From the NCBI GenBank assembly GCA_037441765.1, contig JBBIRM010000004.1:1-56619 (forward strand): a DNA stretch of 56,619 nt, in the 5' to 3' direction. The notes under the pieces are model-generated. The model ran no database searches. It saw only the letters and a list, made by a program, of their open reading frames with translations, and was not told the DNA's origin. The position numbers were made by a program, and so were the translations under genes. Positions 1 through 6,770 of this stretch are shown here, piece after piece (position 1 is the first letter of the stretch; every line of letters begins with the position of its first letter). Source of the stretch: JBBIRM01 sp037441765 (GTDB lineage Bacteria; Desulfobacterota; BSN033; UBA1163).

Positions 1-7
1 TTTTATA

Positions 8-196
8 GACTGGGGAGGTGGGGTGGAAAAGCCTTCGAGCGGATACCTTTAAAAGTTTGGCACTATTAATTAATTCCCTGAAAATGTTTGTTTTTCTCTT
101 AAACGATTGTTAGCAAATTAACTTCTCAACGCCCGCATTCGAAGGGTTTGGAACCCCACCTCCTCAGTCTTTCTATGACTTTTTCAGAACTCTCAC
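8..196. repeat. Intergenic repeat module, copy 1 (upstream of greA)
   Basis: Positions 54-196 are closely similar to 44208-44360 upstream of groES; the middle part (about 54-169) is nearly identical. In this copy the ends 8-24 (GACTGGGGAGGTGGGGT) and 153-169 are inverted repeats with one mismatch, and a second inner pair (CCTTCGA / TCGAAGG) lies just inside, so the 162-bp segment could fold into one long stem with an AT-rich loop. Homology continues 27 nt past the right arm. No coding frame is convincing. It could be a MITE-like element, a structured RNA or a promoter-associated module; the sequence alone does not decide. Confidence 0.75.
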
Positions 197-205
197 GAAG
201 ATAAA

Positions 206-236
206 TTGACAGACATGTTTCAGTCAGTTATATAAT
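206..236 (+). promoter_or_regulatory. Probable sigma-70-type promoter of greA
   Basis: A TTGACA box at 206-211 is followed by TATAAT at 231-236 (19-nt spacer), or by the overlapping TTATAT at 228-233 with a 16-nt spacer. It begins 10 nt after the end of the upstream repeat module and lies 20 nt before the greA start codon. The match is by eye. Confidence 0.5.
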
Positions 237-255
237 CTTTCAACAAGGGGTATAC

Positions 256-723
256 ATGGGAAGAATTCCAATTACCCGAAATGGGTATAACCACCTTCAT
301 AAAGAATTGGAGAATTTGAAAAAAGTGGTCCGTCCCCAAGTGATCAAAGTGATTGAGGAGGCCCGCGCCCATGGAGATTTAAGCGAAAATGCTGAATATG
401 TGGCAGCCAAAGAGCGCCAATCTTTTGTTGAGAAAAAGATTCGCGAGATTGAACAGAAGCTTGCCAACTCAGAGATTATTGACCAGGTCAATCTTCAAGA
501 TGGGAGGATTGGCTTTGGCTCTGTGGTCACCTTGGAAAATCTCGATAATGGAGGCCAAGTTACATATCAAATTGTCGGTCCAGAGGAATCAGATATCCCA
601 TCGGGCAAGATCTCAATCACCTCCCCTTTGGGTAAGGCCTTAATCGGGAAAGAGGTGAATGATGAAATAAAGGTCCAAACCCCAGGAGGAACAAAAAACT
701 ACATCGTTCTGAAAATCAATTAA
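256..723 (+). CDS. greA: Transcription elongation factor GreA
   Basis: GreA enters the RNA polymerase secondary channel and stimulates transcript cleavage in backtracked complexes. The 155-residue product has the full family length. It has an N-terminal coiled coil (about 1-75) whose tip carries the motif GDLSENAEY with acidic residues D41 and E44 that help coordinate the catalytic metal, followed by a C-terminal FKBP-like domain (about 80-155). The start fits the family N-terminus; only a weak purine stretch (AAGGGG) precedes it. It is monocistronic, preceded by a promoter and by a repeat shared with groES, and faces the convergent tup operon. Confidence 0.97.
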   Translation: MGRIPITRNGYNHLHKELENLKKVVRPQVIKVIEEARAHGDLSENAEYVAAKERQSFVEKKIREIEQKLANSEIIDQVNLQDGRIGFGSVVTLENLDNGGQVTYQIVGPEESDIPSGKISITSPLGKALIGKEVNDEIKVQTPGGTKNYIVLKIN

Positions 724-838
724 GACCTCACCTCCATATTAATTCCAATCACTCCGAAATCCCCTTCAAAATAGGGATGCTCCCCATTCTCATTTTTGGT
801 CCGATGATATTCCCCTTCACAATAATCTTCCCGTTATC

Positions 839-1984
839 TCAACTTTCTCCTTTTCTTATCGCAGTGATAGCGGTGGCTTTGAAAGAGGCCTCCACCTCTT
901 TACCCTCTGTTAATAATAACTCTTCTAAAGAGTGATTTGTGACATAAGCAACAAGTGGAAATCCACAGTTAAGTTGGACCTTTTGATAAAGCCCTAAGGA
1001 GACGATCTTTTCAATCTTTCCTGTTAAAACATTTCTGGCGCTGCTTCTCTCCCGGGAGGGGTGAGTGGAGAGGGTGACATTTTCTGGACGAATGCAAAGA
1101 ACGACTTTCTCTCCAAGATGGGCCCTTCCAACCACTTCAATTTCTTGCCCTTCAACTGAAACAAAGAAAGTTCCGTGACCCTCTTTTACCACCCTTCCGG
1201 TCAAGATCGTCTCCACCCCTACAAAGGAAGCCACCCATTCATCTACGGGTTGGTTCATGACTTCACCAGGAAAACCCATCTGTAAAATTCTACCTCCATT
1301 CATGACTGCAACTCTATCCGATAATCTGAGGGCTTCCATCCTATCATGGGTGGCAAAAATGGTTGTCGTGCGAGTTTGACGAAGGATATGGTCTAAATCC
1401 TCGATCAAGGAATCACGAGTGGGGGGGTCAAGGGAAGCGAAAGGTTCGTCAAGCAGAAGAATCTCAGGTTGGAGGACAAAGGCGCGGGCGAGGCTCGTCC
1501 TCTGTGCCTCCCCTCCTGAAAGTGTTTTTACAGACCGGTCTTTAAGATGGCTTATTCCAAATCGATCGAGTTCCTCCATTACCATATCACGGATCTTCTT
1601 TTTCTCCATTCTCCTTATTTTTAAACCCGATGCCACATTATTAAAAACTGTTGTATCAAATAGAAGGGGTTCTTGGAAGACCATGGCCAGCCTTCTACGA
1701 TATTCTAAAACGGAGTGATTTGTTTCGACCTTCTTCCCTTTGAAGAAGATTTCTCCTTGAAAGGGCTTCAATAAATAGGATAATGTTTGCAGGAGAGTAG
1801 TTTTCCCTGCCCCATTCGGTCCGATCAGGGAAAGGATTTCCCCCTCTTTGATTTGCAGGGAAGGGATGTTAAGGATTGTCGACCCTCCCCTTTCAACTTC
1901 AATGTTTCTTGCCTCCAGGATTGGACCTGATTCATTCATACCCAATCTTTCAGACCATATTGTGCGGTAATCTTTATTGTTCAT
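839..1984 (-). CDS. tupC: Tungstate/molybdate ABC transporter ATPase (TupC-like)
   Basis: ATP-hydrolysing subunit of an oxyanion importer. Walker A (GPNGAGKT) is near residues 54-61, the Q-loop follows (VFQEP), the LSGGEAQ signature is near 154-160 and Walker B (ILLLDEP) near 174-180. A roughly 140-residue C-terminal extension resembles the regulatory TOBE domains of ModC-type ATPases, which fits the 381-residue length. Substrate is assigned from the neighbouring permease and binding protein rather than from the ATPase. An ATG at residue 16 (position 1939) is an alternative start, because the first 15 codons lie next to a short-phase repeat. It is the last gene of the leftward operon. Confidence 0.85.
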   Translation of the reverse strand: MNNKDYRTIWSERLGMNESGPILEARNIEVERGGSTILNIPSLQIKEGEILSLIGPNGAGKTTLLQTLSYLLKPFQGEIFFKGKKVETNHSVLEYRRRLAMVFQEPLLFDTTVFNNVASGLKIRRMEKKKIRDMVMEELDRFGISHLKDRSVKTLSGGEAQRTSLARAFVLQPEILLLDEPFASLDPPTRDSLIEDLDHILRQTRTTTIFATHDRMEALRLSDRVAVMNGGRILQMGFPGEVMNQPVDEWVASFVGVETILTGRVVKEGHGTFFVSVEGQEIEVVGRAHLGEKVVLCIRPENVTLSTHPSRERSSARNVLTGKIEKIVSLGLYQKVQLNCGFPLVAYVTNHSLEELLLTEGKEVEASFKATAITAIRKGES

Positions 1985-2020
1985 CGTTCATCGTCCATCG
2001 TCTATCGTCCATCGTCCATT
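1981..2020. repeat. Short-phase ATCGTCC-type repeat
   Basis: Degenerate copies of a roughly 7-nt unit (ATCGTYC/ATCGTCT) are repeated about five times between tupB and tupC, overlapping the annotated tupC start. A related but shorter block occurs upstream of rpoC at about 55564-55588. It has no recognisable function and may expand or contract by slippage, which would alter the tupB-tupC spacer. Confidence 0.6.
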
Positions 2021-2023
2021 ATA

Positions 2024-2722
2024 TTACCTCGGCCTCGTCTTCTGTTGTATTTGAGTGAGAATCAAATTAATAAAATAGGCAAGCAATAGGAGGATAATCC
2101 CTAAGGCAATTGCAATGTCAAAGTTTCCCCGGCTGGTCTCCATAACGGTCGCCGTCGTCAGCACTCTTGAATATCCCTTGATATTTCCACCCACCATGAT
2201 GGAGGCTCCCACCTCAGAGATGACCCCTCCGAATCCAGCCATCACAGCAGCCAGAAGCGGAAGCCTTGCCTCTCTGATCAAGATCCAGACCATCTGGAGG
2301 CGGGTGGCCCCGAGGGCCAGAATCTGTAAGCGAAGTTTTTGTGGAAGCTGTTGAATAGCGGCCAAAGTAATCCCCATCACGATAGGAGTAGCGATGATCG
2401 CCTGGGCGATAATCATCGCGGTGGGCGTATAGAGAATTCCAAAAAAACCCAGAGGTCCATTCCTCCACAGAAAAATCGTCACAAAAAGCCCGACTACCAC
2501 GGGCGGAAGCCCCATGCCTGTGTTGATAAGACTTATAACAATTCTCCTACCTGTAAACCTGGAAAGGGCAACCGCTACCCCAACTGATATCCCGATCAAG
2601 AGACTGACCAGGGTGGCTGTCCCCGAGACCTGGAGCGAAAGAAGAGTGATCCCCATGACCTCCGGGTCAAGGGTGACCAATAGCCAAAAAGCCTTTTTTA
2701 TTCCCTCGAGAATGAGATCCAT
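2024..2722 (-). CDS. tupB: Tungstate ABC transporter permease (TupB-like)
   Basis: Inner-membrane subunit of the tungstate importer. The 232-residue product has about five or six hydrophobic helices, and the region around residues 155-185, with AARLPLLAA-like and GFGGVISEVGAS segments, corresponds to the EAA cytoplasmic loop that docks the ATPase. The GASIMVGGNIKGYSRVLTTA segment is typical of TupB/WtpB-type permeases. It lies between tupA and tupC on the same strand. The tupA-tupB gap (about 110 nt) holds an AT-rich dispersed repeat, unusual within an operon. Tungstate is preferred over molybdate because of the paired TupA. Confidence 0.9.
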   Translation of the reverse strand: MDLILEGIKKAFWLLVTLDPEVMGITLLSLQVSGTATLVSLLIGISVGVAVALSRFTGRRIVISLINTGMGLPPVVVGLFVTIFLWRNGPLGFFGILYTPTAMIIAQAIIATPIVMGITLAAIQQLPQKLRLQILALGATRLQMVWILIREARLPLLAAVMAGFGGVISEVGASIMVGGNIKGYSRVLTTATVMETSRGNFDIAIALGIILLLLAYFINLILTQIQQKTRPR

Positions 2723-2727
2723 CTTCT

Positions 2728-2836
2728 TACCTCAAATCCGAAATCCGAATACCAAAATACAAAACTTTCGTTTGGAACATTTGGATTTTGTAAATTTGTG
2801 CTTGTTTCGAATTTAGGATTTCGAATTTAGAATTTA
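2728..2836. repeat. AT-rich dispersed intergenic repeat, copy 1
   Basis: The tupA-tupB spacer is rich in imperfect inverted motifs: AAATCCGAAATCCGAA on the left and TTTAGGATTTCGAATTT on the right, around a centre containing TTTGGAACATTTGGATTT. A related, more decayed copy is at 33587-33680 (AAATCCGAA ... TTTTGAACAT ... TTGAATTTAGGATTT). Both could form AT-rich stem-loops. The right end touches or slightly overlaps the tupA stop codon. Confidence 0.6.
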
Positions 2837-3679
2837 TCTTCCAAGCTCTTCTTCCTTCTTGCCTGCATCGGGGAAGAACAGGGGTGACCCGAATTTATCG
2901 ACTCCAAAGGTTTTGATGATGTTCTGGGTTTCTTTTGAAACCATGAAATCGGCAAATGCCTTTCCTCCTGCGGCATTCACCTTGGGCCATTTGTCAGGGT
3001 TCACCTCAATGACATGATAAATATTGAGAAGAATGGCATCCCCCTCGATCAAAATATCGAGTCCGAGATTCTTTTTCAATGCCAGATAGGTCCCTCGATC
3101 CGCAAGGGTATATCCCTTCTTCTCAGCTGTCACATTCAATGTCTGACCCATCCCAAGGCCTGTCTGCTGGTACCATTTCTCTCCTTCGGGATCGATCCCA
3201 GATTTCTTCCAAATATCCATTTCCTTCACATGGGTGCCCGATTTATCTGCCCTCGATAAGAACAGTGCTTTGGCTGAAGCAATCTTTTTAAAAGCTTCTG
3301 AGGCTAATTTTATTCCTTTAATTTTAGCTGGATCTGTAGGAGGTCCCACGATGACAAAGTCATTATGCATGATGATTCTTCGATTGATTCCATAACCTTC
3401 GGCCACAAACTTCTTCTCCGCAGCAGGCGAATGAACCAAGAGGACATCCGCCTCCCCCTTTTGACCCATGGCCATCGCCTGGCCAGAGCCCACGGCAATG
3501 GTCTTGACGAAGTAACCTGTCTTCTTCTCAAAGATGGGGATAAGAACATCAAGTAGCCCGGAATCCTGCGTGCTGGTGGTGGTTGCCAGAATGATTGTTT
3601 TTTGTGTGCTTGCCAACGAAGGATGTAACAAGCCTAAAAGAGAATAAAAAAACAATCCGAACCAAACCCCTTTTATCAC
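2834..3679 (-). CDS. tupA: Tungstate-binding periplasmic protein (TupA-like)
   Basis: Substrate-binding protein that delivers tungstate to the TupBC importer. Directly after a signal peptide (hydrophobic stretch ending LLHPSLAS) comes TTTSTQDSGLLD, the anion-binding N-terminal motif of TupA/WtpA proteins, with a later SRADKSGTHVKE segment also typical of the family. The frame is open up to a TTG at 3700 that overlaps the upstream stop. A GTG at 3679 preceded by TGGAG at good spacing gives a cleaner signal peptide (MIKGVWFGLFFYSLLGL) and is chosen here. Operon order is regulator - tupA - tupB - tupC. Binding of molybdate as well cannot be excluded. Confidence 0.93.
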   Translation of the reverse strand: MIKGVWFGLFFYSLLGLLHPSLASTQKTIILATTTSTQDSGLLDVLIPIFEKKTGYFVKTIAVGSGQAMAMGQKGEADVLLVHSPAAEKKFVAEGYGINRRIIMHNDFVIVGPPTDPAKIKGIKLASEAFKKIASAKALFLSRADKSGTHVKEMDIWKKSGIDPEGEKWYQQTGLGMGQTLNVTAEKKGYTLADRGTYLALKKNLGLDILIEGDAILLNIYHVIEVNPDKWPKVNAAGGKAFADFMVSKETQNIIKTFGVDKFGSPLFFPDAGKKEEELGR

Positions 3680-3696
3680 TTCAACTCCACAATTAA

Positions 3697-4614
3697 TCAA
3701 TTTTTTGAATAAAGGATTTTCCCTGAACTTTTAAAATCGTAGTTCCCCAACCTCTCAACCCTATTTCGAAATTCCTTTGAGTTAAGAACCTCAATAAAGG
3801 CCTGAACCCCCTTATCAAAAAAGGTCGATTGGTCGAGGATCATATCAAATCTTTCGTGGGTGATGGGAATAAATCGGAGGCCAAAAAGCCTGGAAACGGC
3901 TATCGTCGCAATGCCAACATCTGCTTCTCTTGAGAGTATTGAGAGACCAACTTCAAAATGGGTATAGACCTCTTTCTCATATCCGTTAATCTTCGAAGGA
4001 ATAATCCCCAATTTTTTTAGGTGATGGTCTAAGAGTACCCTTGTGCCTGAGCCTTTTTGTCGATTAATAAACTTAATTTCTTTTTGAGTCAGATCTTCGA
4101 AGCCACAGATGTTGAAAGGATTTTTAGGAGCGACCACAAACCCTATATCGCGGCGAAATAAATTAACCACAACAGGTTTTATATTTGTGAGATAACTGGA
4201 AATGAAAGGGATATTATATTCATTAGTTTTTGGATCAAAAAGATGAGACCATGCAATATCTGTATAACCCAGGTTCAGGGCCTTGAGTCCATCCGTACTC
4301 CCCGTATTCGCAGAAAAGATATAGAACTCTGGAAAACATTTTCTCATATAGGTATAAAGCATATCTAAGATAGGATCATTACTGCCAGAGGCAAGAATTG
4401 CCCCCTCAATCTTTCGGCTCTTCTTTCTTGCCTGCTCGAGACCTGTTTTGGCATTCGATTCAATCCATTCATCGATCAACTTCTTGGGAAACACCCACTT
4501 ACCTGTAACTCGAGTGGATGGAATCTTTCTGGATTTAATCAATCCATAAACCTGCTTTTCGTGGATCCCTAAATAATTCGCTACCTCTTTGGTATTCATC
4601 ATTTCTTGAGGCAT
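3697..4614 (-). CDS. HTH regulator with periplasmic-binding-like sensor domain (tungstate/molybdate regulator candidate)
   Basis: The 305-residue protein has an N-terminal excisionase/MerR-type helix-turn-helix (about residues 5-50: MNTKEVANYLGIHEKQVYGLIKSR split over the motif) followed by a substrate-binding-protein-like domain (about 70-295, PBP_like family) with the SGSND and QKGSGTRVLLD segments used for ligand loops. It has no signal peptide, so it should act in the cytoplasm. It is the first gene of the tup operon and its stop lies 18 nt before the preferred tupA start, so a role as oxyanion-responsive autoregulator is the natural inference. The ligand is not proven by sequence. Confidence 0.85.
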   Translation of the reverse strand: MPQEMMNTKEVANYLGIHEKQVYGLIKSRKIPSTRVTGKWVFPKKLIDEWIESNAKTGLEQARKKSRKIEGAILASGSNDPILDMLYTYMRKCFPEFYIFSANTGSTDGLKALNLGYTDIAWSHLFDPKTNEYNIPFISSYLTNIKPVVVNLFRRDIGFVVAPKNPFNICGFEDLTQKEIKFINRQKGSGTRVLLDHHLKKLGIIPSKINGYEKEVYTHFEVGLSILSREADVGIATIAVSRLFGLRFIPITHERFDMILDQSTFFDKGVQAFIEVLNSKEFRNRVERLGNYDFKSSGKILYSKN

Positions 4615-4708
4615 GATGAACCTCCTATGGCAAATATATACTAAAAGGATCTAAAAAATTTGTCAAGAAAAAAATTATAAATTATTACTTTTTATTACTT
4701 CTAATTAC

Positions 4709-4740
4709 AAAAAAAGAGGGCAGTATTTCATACTGCCCTC
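4709..4740 (-). terminator. Rho-independent terminator of the SOD gene
   Basis: A perfect 10-bp inverted repeat (GAGGGCAGTA / TACTGCCCTC) at 4716-4740 with a 5-nt loop is followed on the minus strand by seven T residues. It lies 30 nt beyond the SOD stop codon and ahead of the promoter region of the tup regulator. Confidence 0.9.
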
Positions 4741-4770
4741 CCCTCTACTCCTTCCTTGATAAAATCGTTA

Positions 4771-5349
4771 TTACCTCAAACGACCTTCCACGGCTTCCCA
4801 TTTGATATTCTTAAAGAAAGAGGCAATATAATCTGCCCTTTTCAAGCCATAGTCAATCATAAAGGCGTGCTCAAAAACATCCAAGATCAATAAGGGATTG
4901 CAACCAGCAGGATGCCCAACATCGTGCTCGTTGATCCATTGATTGAATAATCTCCTATTCACCGAATCCTGATAAAGAATGGCCCATCCGATGCCCCTCA
5001 TGGTGCCAACCCCCTTAAAATCCGCTTCCCAATTGTCATAACTTCCAAAATCCTCAGCCAACTTTTTCCCAAGTTTGCCATTTTTATTCAAGGTCGCTTT
5101 TCCACCCAAGTTTTCAAAATAGAGTTCATGAAGCCGCATTCCGTTAAACTCCCAGCCCAATCTCCTTTTCAATTCAGCATATTCAGGTGTCCCAATCCTT
5201 CCTCCTTTGGCCATTTCATCAAGTGTATCAAGGAGTTTATTGGTATTGGTCACATATCCTTGATAAAGAGTAAAATGGTTTTTCAATAAGGTTTCGCTAA
5301 ATCCCTCCATTCCAATCAAATGATTGTAGTCCTTTGCCGTATAAGCCAT
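4771..5349 (-). CDS. sod: Fe/Mn superoxide dismutase
   Basis: Converts superoxide to oxygen and hydrogen peroxide in the cytoplasm. The 192-residue product matches the family length. Predicted metal ligands are H25 (NHFTLYQGYV), H74 (MRLHELYFENLGG), D157 and H161 (DVFEHAF). The usual DxWEHAY motif is DVFEHAF here, with W and Y both replaced by F, so this is a divergent branch and Fe versus Mn cannot be called. It has a strong ribosome-binding site (AAAGGAGG), its own promoter and its own terminator, so it is monocistronic. It fits oxygen defence in an anaerobe. Confidence 0.95.
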   Translation of the reverse strand: MAYTAKDYNHLIGMEGFSETLLKNHFTLYQGYVTNTNKLLDTLDEMAKGGRIGTPEYAELKRRLGWEFNGMRLHELYFENLGGKATLNKNGKLGKKLAEDFGSYDNWEADFKGVGTMRGIGWAILYQDSVNRRLFNQWINEHDVGHPAGCNPLLILDVFEHAFMIDYGLKRADYIASFFKNIKWEAVEGRLR

Positions 5350-5385
5350 CTTATGATCCTCCTTTCTTAAAGAAAATTTAATTTA

Positions 5386-5413
5386 ATCATAACAGGTAAA
5401 ATATCTATTTCAA
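5386..5413 (-). promoter_or_regulatory. Probable promoter of the SOD gene
   Basis: On the minus strand TTGAAA (5413-5408) and TATGAT (5391-5386) are separated by 16 nt, about 36 nt upstream of the SOD start codon. A TTTCTTTAAGAAA palindrome lies between this box and the Shine-Dalgarno sequence and could be a 5'-UTR hairpin or operator. Confidence 0.5.
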
Positions 5414-5468
5414 GGTTTATCTTCAATTTTTGGATGCGTCACATTCCCTTGAAAAGTCCTTGAGGTCT

Positions 5469-6752
5469 ATGTTATCTCTTCAAAAAATGATGAAACTTCG
5501 TGTGGGAGCAAACTGGGATATCTCATTCCTTGACGCCGTCCAAGGCACTTCTGTGGATGAGCTATTTGGGAAACTTCCTTTCGATATTGTAGGTGGAGCA
5601 AGGCCTGGATTTGTTCTGCCACAGATTGATCGGAAGGTTATCAGGCAGTATATCCAGGCATGCCACGAAAGAGGTCTTCAGTTTAGTTACCTTCTCAATG
5701 CCCCTTGTCTTGGAAATCTTCAATACTCCAGAAGGGGTTACAAAAAACTAATTGAACTCTTAGAATGGATTGATCAATCTAATTGTGACTCAGTCACTGT
5801 CGGTATTCCCTATCTGATCGACCTTGTAAGAAAAAGATTCCCTCGCCTCAAAATCAAGGTTTCCACCACAGCCCGGGTAAATACTGTAAGGAAAGCCCTC
5901 CAATATGAGGATATGGGTGTGGAGGAGATCATCATCGATGAGCATATCAATCGTGAATTTAAAACCCTTGAGGCCATCAGAAAGGCGGTGAAGTGTGACC
6001 TTGAACTGATCGTTAACAATATCTGCCTCTGGCAGTGTCCCTACAACTTCGAGCATGTCAACCACGATGGCCATGCCTCCAGGAAAGGAGAAGAAGGGCA
6101 GTCCTGCTATCTCCAGTATCCCGGTTACCTCTGCCTTTATAGAAAATTGACAAACCCTGTTGAATTACTAAAATCCACCTGGATCAGACCAGAGGATGTC
6201 CACCATTATGAGGAGATCGGGTACGAACATTTCAAAATCACGGAGCGGTTTAAACGCACACCTCTTCTCCTTGAACATGTGAAAGCATATGAGTGCAGAC
6301 ACTTCGAGGGAAATCTTTTAGACCTTTTCACGCTTCCACGGAAAGGTGCCTTTACCCCTCTTCACCTCGAATATTTTATAAAACCTGAACATGTAAATAT
6401 TATGAAAGTTTCTGAACTGGAGAAGGTCTTTGACCTTGAGTTCAGGGAATTGATTCAAATCGACAACCAAAAATTGGATGGTTTTATCGAACACTTTAAA
6501 AGACACGATTGTAATCAGATCACCTGCTCCCAATGTCTCTACTGTGAAATGATCTTTGAAAGAGTGGCAACGGTAAACCTTCAGAAATTGCAAAGCGCAG
6601 CCCAAAAGATTAGAGATTTTTCTGAAAAACTCATATCCGGAGAAATCTTTGAAATCCCTATTGTCCATTATGTTTTCAGGATCCCACTGGCTAAATCCTT
6701 ATTGAAAAAACTCCTCAAATGGCGTGCAAAAAAGATGAAAAAAGACCACTGA
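5469..6752 (+). CDS. U32-family (UbiU/YhbU-like) Fe-S protein
   Basis: U32-fold protein. Established members include peptidase-annotated proteins, tRNA hydroxylation factors and the UbiU/UbiV pair for oxygen-independent ubiquinone hydroxylation, which bind 4Fe-4S clusters. Counting from the chosen ATG, four central cysteines (C186, C190, C213, C222; motifs NNICLWQCPY and SCYLQYPGYLC) fit the cluster site. A second set near the C-terminus forms C348-x4-C-x2-C-x2-C (CNQITCSQCLYC), which is not a standard part of the fold as I know it. The frame extends back to a TTG at 5430, but the ATG at 5469 with upstream GAGG fits homologous N-termini. The downstream radical SAM gene follows after 18 nt, implying one operon. 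The substrate is unknown. Confidence 0.85.
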   Translation: MLSLQKMMKLRVGANWDISFLDAVQGTSVDELFGKLPFDIVGGARPGFVLPQIDRKVIRQYIQACHERGLQFSYLLNAPCLGNLQYSRRGYKKLIELLEWIDQSNCDSVTVGIPYLIDLVRKRFPRLKIKVSTTARVNTVRKALQYEDMGVEEIIIDEHINREFKTLEAIRKAVKCDLELIVNNICLWQCPYNFEHVNHDGHASRKGEEGQSCYLQYPGYLCLYRKLTNPVELLKSTWIRPEDVHHYEEIGYEHFKITERFKRTPLLLEHVKAYECRHFEGNLLDLFTLPRKGAFTPLHLEYFIKPEHVNIMKVSELEKVFDLEFRELIQIDNQKLDGFIEHFKRHDCNQITCSQCLYCEMIFERVATVNLQKLQSAAQKIRDFSEKLISGEIFEIPIVHYVFRIPLAKSLLKKLLKWRAKKMKKDH

Positions 6753-6770
6753 TCCAGAGAAAAAGAGACT

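Noticed and set aside
8..169. tmRNA or 6S RNA
   Set aside because: The acceptor-like G-rich/C-rich ends recall tmRNA, but the element is far too short, lacks the tRNA-like T arm and tag frame, and no conserved 6S bubble was recognised.
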